DNA of 64,000 nucleotides from Morinoia aosen (GCA_030386875.1 CM059572.1:39801732-39865731); one strand, 5' to 3'. Positions 43,116 through 54,528 are shown, numbered from the stretch's first letter. Notes: generated by a model not told the origin, from the sequence alone. Translations and numbers: made by a program.

Positions 43116-46100
43116 GTAGCGAGTCACTTATAAAATAGCCCTGTGGACCAAGCGAGTCACTTGTAAAACAGTCCTGTGGTTCAATAATCTTATAATGAGA
43201 AAGATTTGTATTGTAAAGGTATTAAGTGAAGTAGACCACGCTTCGCACATTGTAAAATTTACCGAATGACAGCGAGGTACACTTTAAAGTTATTACTGTG
43301 AATTCATGATGAAGAAATAATCCATAATGATTCACTGGAGAAGTGTGCTAATTTTGTAATTTCAGCGTAGGTATTCTAATTACTTGGCTGGAACTCAACT
43401 GAAATTCAAATGCGTTTCGCTACAAAGTATTCCATGTATGGGAATTTCTCAAGAACTTCTTCTCTATAGCAGCACATCCTACGACTCCTTATACATAGAC
43501 ATTAATGTGAGGAATGTGTTGATTAGGAGAAATTTACTATAAAGGGTCCAAGATCAATTTATCGTAACAATTAATATTAATGATTTTCTTTTTGCATATG
43601 TTTTCCTCGTGAAGACGGAAACGACCATCATTTCCGTTTCAATTTTTCGCATCTCCTAAACATGAAGTCAGCACCCAGTTGCAAGATGAGGTGGCTTCAA
43701 GTCTGTGCTTAATGGCTTCCTTTTCGAAAAGTCACGCAGTTTTCTCAAAGTTCATAATAAAATTCCATTTACAAGCCTCATTCCACGTACAAAATACATA
43801 AGTAATTTCCAATGCGTTTCAAGACCCATAGTGAACACTTATTGTCGGATCAAAAACCTTTAAAACAATTTATGACCAACCAACATTCTGAAAAGCTCGT
43901 TACGTGAATTTATAAACAATATAGGTATTTTTGTCTCCGCTACGCCTGCTCAGGGATGTCAGTGACCCTTGGTGAACTTTTCATTGTGTCTATTTCCCAG
44001 CTACCTCCGTACACAGCTCTGGTACCTAACGTGCCCAACAAATGGGTCGGCGCCGTGCCCGATATCATGGACATCATCTCCCAAAGTATGAACTGCAGGT
44101 GAGTAGGTTTGTAAATTCTATGTGGCCATTGACGTGTAGCGGGATAGACAGACTGTCTATTTCTCTATTTTTGAGCGCCATTTTCCGATGAGCCGCTCGC
44201 TAACGAAAGTAACAAAAACTCATGTCATGTACTTTGTTCATGTTGCGGTTATTGGACCATAATTTAATATTTAAACAATTTAAACAATTTAAACAATTTA
44301 TTTACCACAGGAGATACAGAGATAAAATGTTTCTTAAGTCTAGTACAATGGCCAAATTTGAGTATAGCTACCTGTGGGCCCGAATAAGTTCAGTGACTTC
44401 TAGGGCATCCTACCATCAAGGTTAGTCTTAGGAGTACAATAATGTTTAACCTAATTCACTTAAACTAGAGACGCATTAGACTGATCAATGAGATAAGTAA
44501 CTAGAAATTAGACACTTTATTTCACAATATAGTTCATATGGACTAGATTTAACAGTATATTCGACAAACGATTCAAGAACAGACTGAAGATCGGCGAAAT
44601 TAATCAAGGCGAATTACATTATTAGGACCAGTTATGTAGGGGACAGGGTTTGACTCTGTGATCTTACACGACTAGTAATCTGATAGGAAGTGAGATTCAA
44701 GACTTTTTTTGAATACCTTATAAGAATTACTTTCACGGATCTCCGCAGGTATTGAGTTCCAAGTTTTAGTTCCAACGAAGAGGATACTGTGTTGTGACCG
44801 AGCCTTTGAGTAATAAGGAAGCATGAATTTACTTCTATTTCGGGTTAAATGGTCGTGATGACCAGTTTGCGTAGTTAATAGTTGTTTTAGGCTATGGTCG
44901 CCATCATTTGTTAATGTTTTGTAAATGAAATTGCAAATGGAGATTTTGTAGAGATCCGAGAGCTTAAGTATTCGTAAATTTTTGAATGAGTCATTTGTGT
45001 GAGCATTATATTCTAGATTCTTTATCGCTCTTATGGCTCTTTTTTGCAGGGTAAAAATTTTGTTGGTTTTATTTTTATCAGTTCCGTGCCATGCTTCTAT
45101 TCCGTATTGCAAGTATGGTGAAATGAGCGTTCGGTAGAGCATTTGTAAGGCTGTTTCAGGCAGGAAATTCTTAACTTTATTTAGGATTCCGATAGATTTT
45201 GATAATTTAGAACTAATATGAGCGATGTGCTCTTTAAAGGTTAGATTTTTGTCTATTATGATGCCGAGGAATTTACTTGAGTTGGTTTCTTCGATTTCAC
45301 CTTCGCCAATTTGAATGCGTGGGAGAGATATATTTTTCTTGTATGAGAATGTAATATATTTTGTTTTATCGATATTAAGGCTTATTTTATTAGCTTTAAG
45401 CCACAATGAAACCTTATGAAGTTCATTATTTATACGCTCCGCCATCCTAGCGGGATTTTGGTCTGGAAGGACCGCAGAAAGGGTACTGTCATCGGCAAAA
45501 AGTATGAATTTGAAGAATGATGTAGATTTAATGATATCATTGATAAAAATTAGAAATAGGAGAGGCCCAAGGACAGATCCTTGTGGAACCCCATGGCTAA
45601 TTGTCTGTGGGTCTGATTTTGCGTCGTCAATGACAACGTATTGTTTCCGATTTGCTAAGTATGATCTAAACCAATCATGGGCAGCCCCTCGAATGCCATA
45701 ACAATGTAGTTTCGAGAGTAATACGTTATGGTCCACACAATCGAATGCTTTTCGAAAGTCAAGAAATACGGAGAAAACAAGCTTTCCTTCATCTATATTA
45801 GAATAAAGGTATTGCAAATGATTTAATACAGCTTGTGTCGTAGATTTCTTAGAACGAAAACCGTATTGTTTGTCGTAGAGGAAAGATTTTTGTTCAAAAT
45901 ACGAATACACTTTTTTATACACAATTTTCTCGAATATTTTGCTAATAATTGGTAGTACAGAGATAGGTCTATAATTGTTAACGCAGTTTTTATCACCTTT
46001 TTTAAAAAAAGGGGTGACTCTCGCAATTTTGAAAGAGTTGGGGAAGATACCTTGAGAAAGGGATTGGTTGATAATATAAGATATGCACGGTGCTATTATA

Positions 46101-49100
46101 TCAGCTATAGCCTTAAGAACTTTAGCCGAAAAATTTTTCAATCCACTTGATTTATTTTTCAAGTTGTTTATGCACGTAATTAAATCGGAGGGATTAGTTG
46201 GCGTGAAAAAGAAAGAGTTTGGTTCACGGACATGGTCCATGTATTGCAAGTGGTCTCTGGGTTCACCGAAGACACTATCGGCTATATTTTTTCCTATGTT
46301 TACAAAAAAGTTGTTAAACACAGTTGCAATTTCTTTTTTCTCGTGGTATTTTACATTTTCGTGAACGACGGACTCAATTGTTTTCGTAGTAATATTATTC
46401 GGTTTATAGCATGAATTAAGCAGGCGCCAAGTTTTTTTAATATCAGTTTTGTATTCAGTAAATTTGCGCGTGAAGTAGTCTCGTTTTGAGGTTCGTATTT
46501 GATTTGTCACATGATTCCTGAATCTGTTATACGTTACTTTAGATATTCGCCCTTCGTATAGTAAGGCTAGGTACGCTTGACGTTTCTTTATATTGATCAC
46601 GATATCTTCAGTAATCCAGGGCTTTTGTCTATTTTTCGGCGTAATTGTGCGGGTGATTATTGGACAGCACTGGTTATATGTGGTCGTTATAATTTCAGTT
46701 AAATTTAGTATTGCTTCATCAATGTTAATCGCATTATTTTCCCGTTCATAGACGTCTAATGATGGCATTAATTCTTCTAGAACAGTTCGCATTGTTCCCA
46801 AGTTGTATTCGTTTACACAACGAAATGAATAAGTATCAGCCTGTGGGCTGGAACAAGGATTATAGACATTTTTCTTGATGAGAAACACCGGGAAGTGGTC
46901 AGATAAGTCAGAAATTATTATTCCGGTAAGAAAATCAGTCGGATCTAACATAAAAATATTATCGAGTAACGTAGCCGATTCAGAAGCAACACGAGTAGGT
47001 TTCGTGATGATTGGAAGGAAGGAGCTAGATTGAAAAACATTTATGAAGTTTGAGATTTGCTCACAGCTATCATATTGTAGAAGATCGTAGTTGAAATCCC
47101 CGCAGATTATTATGTCATTATATAGAGACTTGTTGAACTGAGATATAATGCTTTGAAGCTCGTTCAGGAAAGAGACGTTACAAGCTGTTGGGGGTCTATA
47201 TACTGTCCCAAGCATAATCCGTTTACCATTTTTCGTTAGTTCTATAAATAAGGTCTCAATATGTTCACGATTCATAGTTGCACTTAAAATGACTTTCGAA
47301 GATATATGTTTAGATATGTACGTACTGATGCCACCACCACGTTTGTTACTACGGAGTGAATGATGGCTATAATAGTTTTGAATTTGAATCAGGTCTTTAA
47401 ATGAGTCATCTAGCCAACTTTCGGTGAAACTGAGAACATCAAAATTGCTGTTCAGCTCAGTGATAGTACAAGATATTTCATCTATTTTCGGATAAATGGA
47501 TCTACAGTTCCAACACAATACAGAAAAATCGTTACAGGTCTTCCTCATCGATTCATTGAATTTTTTAATATTTAGGTATTTACAGTTTCCAGTTTCATTT
47601 AGGTTTGGGTGCAGTCTATTCAAATGATTGAGATCTGGATCAATATTGTCAAATATGTCAACATGGTCAGTCATTAGCATTAAGAGACAGTAAGTAAAAT
47701 GTAACGTAAAAATAAAAATGATAAAAACTACAGGATCAAGGTAAAAATAAGGACATTCCTACTTAGAATTAAACTAAAAAAAAAGAGAAACTAAAAACAC
47801 ACAGATTATTAGTCTAAAATGTTTAAAACCTAGTATGATTTCATAAGGAGAGCGCAAATTCAGTCCATGAGCAGGAACATTAGGGATCATAAATGGCAAA
47901 TAATGTAGTTACAAGGCTGTCGTACCAGTGGTTTCCGCATATAACACTTATAAGATGTAGCAAGGACGAAATGGATTTAAAAACGAAGTGACAGTGAAGT
48001 TATTTATGGAATTTAAAAAAAAAAATGTTGCCTATCTAAATTGTTTCCAGATTCAGAAACACATACGCGAGTTAAGTCTGAACAGTAAGTTCGGTATGAG
48101 CATTCGATAAAAAAGAGAAAGAAAGAAATTGAAAAACAATTTAGTAAGCAGCAAAACAAGGCTGTAAGGTCGACGTGGATGCCTTGAAGAGGTGAAGGTA
48201 ATTCAATCAAAAATCAAGAAGAAAACATGTGGACAGATATCAAAATAATATTAAACTCAATACGTCAGTCTAAAAAAATACTAATCACGAATAATTTCCT
48301 CTGAGGACTTGCCGACATGTTGCAGCAAGTACTTGTCTAGTTCTTCAGGTGTATTGATGGTTAGAGATCTCTGAGTTACTTGGCCGGGTATCTTTGGAGA
48401 GAAGACGTTGATATTGCCATCAAAACTTCTTGCGGGTCCTATTTGTTCCGGAAATTTTCGTTTGGCCAATCTCAGAGTGTACATTATACTTGCTCGCGAA
48501 GGTACTAAGTATTCATTCACGTAGAGTTGTTCCGGTTTTGTAACACGGCAGGCTGTGAGAATTTCTTGCTTCTTTTCGTATTTTCGTAGCTCAAAAGAAA
48601 TGTTTCTCCTATCGACGTTTCCGGGTGGAGGTTTTTTCCCCAATCTACTCGCTGTGGTGATGTCAGAGTTACTCAGGTTGATTTTGAGTTGGTCCTTCAG
48701 GATCTGGCACACAGTTTCTATGCAATTTTCTTCAGGACGTGATTGCGGCAGTTCCCCTGATATAACCAAAGTGCGTTTTTTGTTCTCCAATTCTTCACGT
48801 TCTTCTTTCCGTTCGAGTCGCTCTAGACGAGAGACTAAGGTATTTATTTTCTTATCTTGTTCTTCAATCCTTGCATTTTGATTTGATTCTTTCTTCGTTA
48901 GTGTTTCAATCATCGTTTTCAAGTCACTAATTTCGCTTTGAAATTTCTTCATTACTGATTTGAAGAGATCAATTAGGATGGAAACTACTTGCTTAGTCTG
49001 TTTTGGCAGACCTTGTACGTCTGGATAGTCAAGCTCCAGCATACCCTCGCTGTTGTTGTCCTTGGTTGGGCTTGTCGCCATCTTGTGAGAAGGGAGACAC

Positions 49101-52025
49101 TCTCAAAAAGAAGCAAGGGTTGAGTGCTTGTTCTGATGGAATATCACACTTTTTGTTCGATTTTTTTTTGGTTAGATAAAATTTAGATAAAATATATTCT
49201 TGGATTCTCATGGTCTGAGTGGGCACTCTTTTTTGGTTAGAAATGCATGATCATTAACCAGTTGGGCACTTTGTTTCGGAGCAAAGACACAGACGTCCTC
49301 ACTGCCTCACTGCACTCACTGCACCTCACTGCAATTTAATTTATTTTCTCATTTTTTTGTTCAAGTTACATCGTGAATCAGGCTGATGAGGGTCTCATCG
49401 GACAGCAGTTGCTGAACGGAACATGGACGGGAGCCATAGGGCAGATCGTCAGGAGGGTAAGGCTGCGCTGCAGCGACAGGCAACAAGTCAATAAGTAACT
49501 GAGCTCAGTTTCATGAGTGCTCGGCTTCATCAGAGCGAGAGTGCAACAGCTTTTCTAAATGAGTTAGAATTATGTAGGGTAAGAAGTGAATTCACTTTGT
49601 GTTCATTAGCGTGTATTTTTCATTTTCATCACTATAAAAATGTTAGTTTTGAAGAAAAGAAAGTTTTAGTGTGCGTGTTCTGCTATTTATGAAAGTGATG
49701 GAATTTTCACCTGCTCTCAGAACCATCTACGTTAATTTGTTGTTCGATCAGTTTGAAGAGCGATTACTTAGCATCAGATTTGAATTGAGCACACCAGAAT
49801 TGGAATCGATGTTAAAAAAATCCTGTACTTCATTTTCATAGTTAGAAATAATATCTTGGTGACGCTACAACATGACATGTAATCCATCACACACATGCTG
49901 GTCGGTGCCAGAAATTTTTTACCTATCTTTTGCATTGAAAATGAAAACAAATGTACAGTCTGGGGCAGTTTAGAGTAGAATAAATACTCTCCTTAAAAGG
50001 TGATACAAAATATGCACTGAAAAAGATGTAAATTGGGAATCATAATATAAATACGGTCTCAGGTATTTGTTTCACAGTAGGTGTGCGACCATATAACCCA
50101 CGGCCGGGACCCGTCTTTTCCATTACTCAGTCAAATCCTCCTCGGCCGTCCCTGAATTGTCAGCTAGGCACCACCGTCGCCCAATATCGGCGAGGCAAAG
50201 GCGCTTTGTAAGCTGATGCGTCCGTAATCTATCGGGCGCGTCTATAAACGCCGGGGAACGGGCTTACTTTAAAAAGAGAAAAGCTCTCACCGCAAGATTT
50301 TCAGGTGCTCACCCCTAGCGTTTATCTTTCTACACTCCCTTAAAAGGAGGCGGATATGATCATCACTCCGTTCTTACTTAACGTCCAACGCGATGACGCG
50401 GTGGACGTGTCCGACTTTTTGTGGCCTACTCCTCATTCTGCCGTCCACAAGAAAGCCGAAGTCGAACCCGACATCGCTGGCTTCATTAAGCCTTTCTCTC
50501 TTGGTGTAAGCTAGAAGCGGGAAGTTTTCATTAATGCGTGTAATAATCCATTTAAGCATCACATCTCAGCATAAGAATAACCAGTGATACGACAACGTTT
50601 AGGCGCTATAATGAATTAATGTTGTTATCCATCTAATCCAATCTATGGTTATATATAACCATAGATTGGATATGGTTATATATAACCATAGATATAACCA
50701 TTATAACCATTGAATTTTACTCGAAGGACAGGGGCTTTATGTAGTTGTGCTGATGATTTGATTAGTCATTCCTTCAAACAAAATTGGCCCACAGAATTTT
50801 TCGCATTTGCCATCAACTAGAAATATACTTCCGATCGACCACTACTAACTCTTTGATCTAAGATTGATAGTCACCTTTAAGCGTTGCATTTTAGATAAAT
50901 AAGAAGAAATGAGCATTTTAGATGAAATAGATAAATACACTTTTGCTCATAAATTTTGTTCGTTAATAGAAGAACATCAATTTTGAGGGTTTGCAAGCCA
51001 AAAATAGAATGCATAAAAATCTTTGAACAACTAGTGCAAATCATTCCTTACTGAACAGAGAGTTCCAATTTGTAAAAGCCATCGTCTTCTATAGCGAAGA
51101 GTTTGCACTTCCTGTTATTGCTGATCATTCTTCAATCATCAAAGTATTTTAAAACTATGTCGAAGCCTACGGATAAAAGAAATAAAATCAATTCAGTTCG
51201 ATCCTTTCAGCAAAAAATACGAGCTTAAGAGATAGATAGCATGGTAAATCTTAAAAAATGTTGATGTCTAGCATCAAAAATTGTGTTTTTTGTTTCAGTC
51301 TATGTATATTGATGTGCTTTGTTCATTTTCCCAAACATTTGCTAATTCATTTTTTCAATAAGGTGAAGAATGTGGCAAATGCACTTGTATGCCGACTACC
51401 TATGCTGGAGCAAAGTGGGCGTATTCGTTCATTGATATCAATTATAAAATGTTAAAAAAATTTTTCAGCTTGAGAGACTCGTTTTTGGAACAAATTTCTC
51501 AGCTTTGATGGTATCTTCTGTTTAGGTGCTATTGTTCATAAAGATTAAAACTGAATATTCGGTAGAATTAAGAAGCTTTCGTTGAGTCCAAGTTCCTCTT
51601 CAACTTGTGAGCTTTCCTGTCCGATTCCAGCAACCTCGCTACCCTTTTGTTTGCCAATGGTTTTGCCATCAGCTAATTGGCAGTCACTTCTTGCTCCAGC
51701 TGGTTTTGACGAACGATTAACAAAGTTATTCAAGTGAATCTACTTACAGTTGATATTCTTACATTCAAAGTTTTTCAATTGCTGTGCCATAAATTTGAGT
51801 TCAATTATAGCTCATGTAGAAGGTGAAATGCCTCTCGTTTGCGCCGAGGCCAAGCTTGAAATGTTTCCAAGTCAGTATTCTCCAAAAACGGGAACTGTGT
51901 TGCTGTACAAGTTTACAATGCACACAGACTTGGTTCTACATACTAGGCGTCTTCGCAGCCTGTGCCTGCAGTCTTTATTTCCTCCTGTGGGTGGAAGATC
52001 AACGTGGGATAGCAAAGTTAGAGAG
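42973..52025 (+). CDS. Ionotropic receptor gene 2, 5 exons, incomplete
   Basis: Tandem paralogue of IR gene 1. Exons: 42973-43115, 44001-44098, 49366-49456, 50347-50505, 51928-52025. Lengths of the last four (98, 91, 159, 98 bp) and their phases equal those of IR1. Product in order: RASERWLTSLSIRHLR, PPYTALVPN, MDIISQSMN, TWTGAIGQIVRR, NVQRDDAVDVSDFLWP (ligand-site Arg kept), DIAGFIKPFSLG, and M1 (TWFYILGVFAACACSLYFLL). No stop within these exons. Pore, M2, S2 and M3 exons are not found before 64000; LINE and gypsy insertions follow. Either a gene with a 12-kb or longer intron or a truncated pseudogene. Confidence 0.85.
43116..44000. other. IR2 intron, nothing recognised
   Basis: AT-rich sequence between the pre-S1 and S1 exons. 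No ORF or repeat supported. Confidence 0.5.
44001..44098 (+). CDS. IR2 exon, S1 start
   Basis: Acceptor tatttcccag, donor GTGAGT; 98 bp, phase 0 to 2. Codes for LPPYTALVPNVPNKWVGAVP and MDIISQSMN. Confidence 0.9.
44672..47680 (-). CDS. CR1-like LINE ORF2: endonuclease and reverse transcriptase
   Basis: 1,002 aa. N-terminal APE-type endonuclease: FSVLCWNCRSI, the catalytic Glu in FTESWLDD, VYRPP, GDFNYDLL and SDHFPV (residues ~50-270). RT: YRPISVLPIISKIFEK, AFDCVDHNVLL, HGVPQGSVLGPLLFLIFIND and catalytic FADD at roughly residue 735. C-terminal tail with TLQKRAIRAI. No RNase H, as expected for CR1/L2-type elements. All key residues present and no stops, so it may be active or only recently dead. 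Confidence 0.92.
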   Translation of the reverse strand: MLMTDHVDIFDNIDPDLNHLNRLHPNLNETGNCKYLNIKKFNESMRKTCNDFSVLCWNCRSIYPKIDEISCTITELNSNFDVLSFTESWLDDSFKDLIQIQNYYSHHSLRSNKRGGGISTYISKHISSKVILSATMNREHIETLFIELTKNGKRIMLGTVYRPPTACNVSFLNELQSIISQFNKSLYNDIIICGDFNYDLLQYDSCEQISNFINVFQSSSFLPIITKPTRVASESATLLDNIFMLDPTDFLTGIIISDLSDHFPVFLIKKNVYNPCSSPQADTYSFRCVNEYNLGTMRTVLEELMPSLDVYERENNAINIDEAILNLTEIITTTYNQCCPIITRTITPKNRQKPWITEDIVINIKKRQAYLALLYEGRISKVTYNRFRNHVTNQIRTSKRDYFTRKFTEYKTDIKKTWRLLNSCYKPNNITTKTIESVVHENVKYHEKKEIATVFNNFFVNIGKNIADSVFGEPRDHLQYMDHVREPNSFFFTPTNPSDLITCINNLKNKSSGLKNFSAKVLKAIADIIAPCISYIINQSLSQGIFPNSFKIARVTPFFKKGDKNCVNNYRPISVLPIISKIFEKIVYKKVYSYFEQKSFLYDKQYGFRSKKSTTQAVLNHLQYLYSNIDEGKLVFSVFLDFRKAFDCVDHNVLLSKLHCYGIRGAAHDWFRSYLANRKQYVVIDDAKSDPQTISHGVPQGSVLGPLLFLIFINDIIKSTSFFKFILFADDSTLSAVLPDQNPARMAERINNELHKVSLWLKANKISLNIDKTKYITFSYKKNISLPRIQIGEGEIEETNSSKFLGIIIDKNLTFKEHIAHISSKLSKSIGILNKVKNFLPETALQMLYRTLISPYLQYGIEAWHGTDKNKTNKIFTLQKRAIRAIKNLEYNAHTNDSFKNLRILKLSDLYKISICNFIYKTLTNDGDHSLKQLLTTQTGHHDHLTRNRSKFMLPYYSKARSQHSILFVGTKTWNSIPAEIRESNSYKVFKKSLESHFLSDY
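48281..49081 (-). CDS. CR1-like LINE ORF1 (coiled coil, RNA-binding)
   Basis: 266 aa. Residues ~35-105 form a coiled coil (LKTMIETLTKKESNQNARIE, LVSRLERLERKEE). Residues ~105-200 look like an RRM-type fold (KKRTLVISGELPQ, DITTASRLGKKPP, ISFELRKYEKKQEIL) with a basic C-terminal domain, like the nucleic-acid chaperone ORF1p of L1-type and some CR1/L2 LINEs. About 600 bp upstream of ORF2 in a different frame. Intact. Confidence 0.8.
   Translation of the reverse strand: MATSPTKDNNSEGMLELDYPDVQGLPKQTKQVVSILIDLFKSVMKKFQSEISDLKTMIETLTKKESNQNARIEEQDKKINTLVSRLERLERKEEREELENKKRTLVISGELPQSRPEENCIETVCQILKDQLKINLSNSDITTASRLGKKPPPGNVDRRNISFELRKYEKKQEILTACRVTKPEQLYVNEYLVPSRASIMYTLRLAKRKFPEQIGPARSFDGNINVFSPKIPGQVTQRSLTINTPEELDKYLLQHVGKSSEEIIRD
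49366..49456 (+). CDS. IR2 exon, S1 middle
   Basis: Acceptor ttgttcaag, donor GTAAGG; 91 bp, phase 2 to 0. Codes for YIVNQADEGLIGQQLLNG and TWTGAIGQIVRR. Only ~25 bp separate it from the LINE's presumed 5' edge. Confidence 0.9.
49457..50346. other. IR2 intron with GC-rich patch
   Basis: Bases ~50085-50290 are clearly GC-richer than the surroundings (cacggccgggacccgtc, atcgggcgcgtctataaacg). Probably a repeat fragment; no ORF or family recognised. Confidence 0.4.
50347..50505 (+). CDS. IR2 exon, S1 end
   Basis: 159 bp, phase 0, donor GTAAGC. Codes for EADMIITPFLLNVQRDDAV, DVSDFLWPTPHSAVHKKAEV and DIAGFIKPFSLG. Confidence 0.93.
50506..51927. other. IR2 intron, AT-rich
   Basis: Contains a 36-bp perfect palindrome (50636-50671). 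Nothing else recognised. Confidence 0.5.
50636..50671. repeat. 36-bp perfect AT-rich palindrome
   Basis: Half-site ATCCAATCTATGGTTATA followed by its exact complement; a second partial copy of the core follows directly to ~50695. Cruciform-prone. Confidence 0.9.
51928..52025 (+). CDS. IR2 exon, M1 membrane helix
   Basis: Acceptor tgcacacag, donor GTGAGG; 98 bp, phase 0 to 2. Codes for TWFYILGVFAACACSLYFLL and VEDQRGIAKLE. Confidence 0.92.
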
Positions 52026-52289
52026 GTGAGGAACTTCTAAGCAACTTCAGTATCTTGTTGACCATCATCCGTTAAAGTAAGAAGAAATTCACTCAACATA
52101 TTTTTATTGTGAATTTGTGTTGTGTGAATTTCTTTTTACTTTACGACGTGGTGAACTAGAACAATATGGTAAAATTTATATAATGGAAAAGAAAAAAGAA
52201 ATTATCTTCTTAATTGTTAGTGCTAATAAACTTAAGTTATCTAGTGTTTAAAAAAGTCTTCAGGAGAACAAACATAAATTCCAAAATTT

Positions 52290-52866
52290 CGCTCCATGAG
52301 GCTGTGGTGATCCCAGCGGCAAGCCGCGGACCTCCACAAGACCTGAGAAAAGCTGCCTCCAGACTACAACCGCATCCGTTCCAGAGCACCTCCGGACCCG
52401 AAGCGCCTAGTCAACCAAACACGGGACCTGAGAGAAGCCGCCTCGCGACTATGAGAAAAGGTGCCCGTAAGCTACAACGGTTTCCTGCCTCCAGCACCAC
52501 AGGCCCACAAACTCGCGACCAATCAGGACTCACGCCCGGACTCAAGGCTTGCACTCGAGGCCTACATAAGGCGACCCCAACAAGGCTCGCTCTCACCGTC
52601 ACTCCGGTTACCGTGCCGAGTGGATGTGTGCTTCGCTGTGTGCTCTCTGCTTGGAGAAGGTTTTGGTCCCCTTGGGAATTGTACTGTCTCATAAATAGCC
52701 TTACTTTTGTCTTGGGAGTAAGAGGTAAGCTACTATTATTGTAGCTATATAGGGGTGATTGCCTCGTCTATTATTTCTTGCGATCATTTCTATTTATTTT
52801 TCTTCTTTTTGTGCTTTTTCGTGATCTTGTTGATTTGTACTACTGTTAATCGGTGTGTTAGCTGCT
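52290..52866 (+). promoter_or_regulatory. LINE 5' UTR with internal repeat
   Basis: GC-rich sequence in which a ~100-bp block is repeated: cctgagaaaagctgcctc near 52345 and cctgagagaagccgcctc near 52428, each with a following ctacaac motif. LINE 5' UTRs usually hold the internal promoter. The open frame through it (52214-52744) has no coding signature. Confidence 0.5.
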
Positions 52867-54528
52867 ATGCCCCCCCCTGAGCGGGGGAGGGGGGCTGGGG
52901 GAGGTCGTGGAGGACCGGGTAGTCGACCACCCCGTGCTCCTTTTCTCCAGCCTTCGGGCCGTTCCACCTCACGGACTAGATCCGATTCCTTTTCTGGGAA
53001 GTCCGGGCCGGCTTCTGCGCCACCGACTATCTTACACCCTCCAGAACTGCTGACAGCCTCCTTTCCGAATCCTCGACCAACTAAAACACCAACATATCGT
53101 GTCCAACTTAAGACCATTGACACCTCCAAACAGACAGACAAAGCAAAAATCTTCGAAGCCACTTTTAAAGAACTGAATGCCCCCCTCATCCGGCTAACAA
53201 GCACCAAAAACGGATTCTATGCTGTGACTGATGATACCAATGCAGTAGACAAACTAACATCTCCTAAGGCCACCCAAGTATTTGAAAAATTAAACCTGGT
53301 TCCGGCAATACCACCTGACTTAAGAGCTAAAAGGACCATATTCGTTCGACAAATTGACTCTGATATTGGTGTGAGACCTACAGACGAAATAAAAAATGAG
53401 ATTGAAAATCAAAACAATTGGTTAAAAGTAACAGACATAATCAAAATAAAAAATTACACCCACCTGCTTAAAATTGTGACAACAGACACAGTAACAGCGC
53501 AAAGGATACTCAGAGACGGGTTTTATATGTTCCATACAAAAATCACACCCCACCAATGCGAACAGGAAGAGTACACCCACATCTTGATTTGCTATAAATG
53601 TTACAAGTTCGAAGATCACCCCACCTTTCAATGCACACAAAGTTCCCAGTTCTGTTCTGAGTGTTCATCCCAGGAACACACATATCAAAACTGCACTAAC
53701 ACTCTGAAACAATGCCTAAACTGCCAAGGACCACATAGAACACTCGCAGCTAGCTGTCCGTACAGAAAAAACATCGTTAAACTAAAACGGGAAGAGGAAC
53801 AGTTGAAAAAACAGCAACAAACTAATAGTACTTACGCTGAAATAGCCAAACAAGCAATCCAACAGACAAATCCACCGCAACACACCCTAACCCTCACCAA
53901 CCATACGCATATTAAACTTACAGCCTTAATACTAGAGGCACACATAGCAGCATTAGACAGAACAAAGAAATTTGGCAATATTCTGTCCCAATCCCTCAAA
54001 GACAACTTTAACATAGATACAACTTTCCCAGACCGAGACTCGACTGCTATTTTCAACTTTTATTATAGCAACAATGAAACACCAACCACACAAGCAACTC
54101 CTCCTGAACACCACCTAGTGGAAGAAACCATGGATACTCAAACAGAAACAGAATTTGATATAGAGACCGACCTTAGACACAAGAGGAGGATCAGCGAGGA
54201 AACAGATAATTCAACAATAGTCATAGACAAGAAACATAGCCACCCCATTAAACTGTACCGCAACTTTCAGGACCGATCAACAATACCAGAAGAACCAGAC
54301 GCAGACTGGTTTATATCTGAGCTAAAGAAAGACAATGGAAGCGGGTTGAAATTCTCAGTACAGGATATGAGATCAGCGACACTCCTGGAATACATATTTG
54401 CAAAAAGAGTTCAATTCACCCGGATCAAAATAAACATAATACCACACGATCAATTCATAGCGTTGCCCAGACACCAATCAATGATCACAGCAACCAAAAA
54501 ACCTAAAAATATTCCCCCTACAAAATGA
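52867..54528 (+). CDS. LINE ORF1, gag-like with three zinc knuckles
   Basis: 553 aa from ATG 52867 (the frame opens at a GTG 12 bases earlier). N-terminus is Gly/Arg/Pro-rich (RGRGAGGGRGG). Residues ~75-230 resemble the RRM-like fold of Jockey/I ORF1 proteins. Three knuckles at ~235-300: CYKCYKFEDHPTFQC, CSECSSQEHTYQNC, CLNCQGPHRTLAASC. C-terminal part acidic then unknown. Expected to coat the LINE RNA. Its TGA overlaps the ORF2 ATG as ATGA. Confidence 0.88.
   Translation: MPPPERGRGAGGGRGGPGSRPPRAPFLQPSGRSTSRTRSDSFSGKSGPASAPPTILHPPELLTASFPNPRPTKTPTYRVQLKTIDTSKQTDKAKIFEATFKELNAPLIRLTSTKNGFYAVTDDTNAVDKLTSPKATQVFEKLNLVPAIPPDLRAKRTIFVRQIDSDIGVRPTDEIKNEIENQNNWLKVTDIIKIKNYTHLLKIVTTDTVTAQRILRDGFYMFHTKITPHQCEQEEYTHILICYKCYKFEDHPTFQCTQSSQFCSECSSQEHTYQNCTNTLKQCLNCQGPHRTLAASCPYRKNIVKLKREEEQLKKQQQTNSTYAEIAKQAIQQTNPPQHTLTLTNHTHIKLTALILEAHIAALDRTKKFGNILSQSLKDNFNIDTTFPDRDSTAIFNFYYSNNETPTTQATPPEHHLVEETMDTQTETEFDIETDLRHKRRISEETDNSTIVIDKKHSHPIKLYRNFQDRSTIPEEPDADWFISELKKDNGSGLKFSVQDMRSATLLEYIFAKRVQFTRIKINIIPHDQFIALPRHQSMITATKKPKNIPPTK

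Larger units (their letters stand above)
44269..49332 (-). mobile_element. Full-length CR1/L2-like non-LTR retrotransposon in IR2 intron
   Basis: Minus-strand LINE with ORF1 and ORF2. The 3' end is a 9-bp microsatellite (TTTAAACAA units on the plus strand, about 44269-44302). AATTTAAT occurs at both edges (44261-44268, 49333-49340) as a possible target duplication. The 5' end carries short gcagtgag repeats. It splits an IR2 intron but no exon. Confidence 0.8.

Noticed and set aside
52214..52744. 176-codon frame in the LINE 5' UTR
   Set aside because: Read through GC-rich repeated UTR sequence; ORF1 starts downstream with clear gag features.
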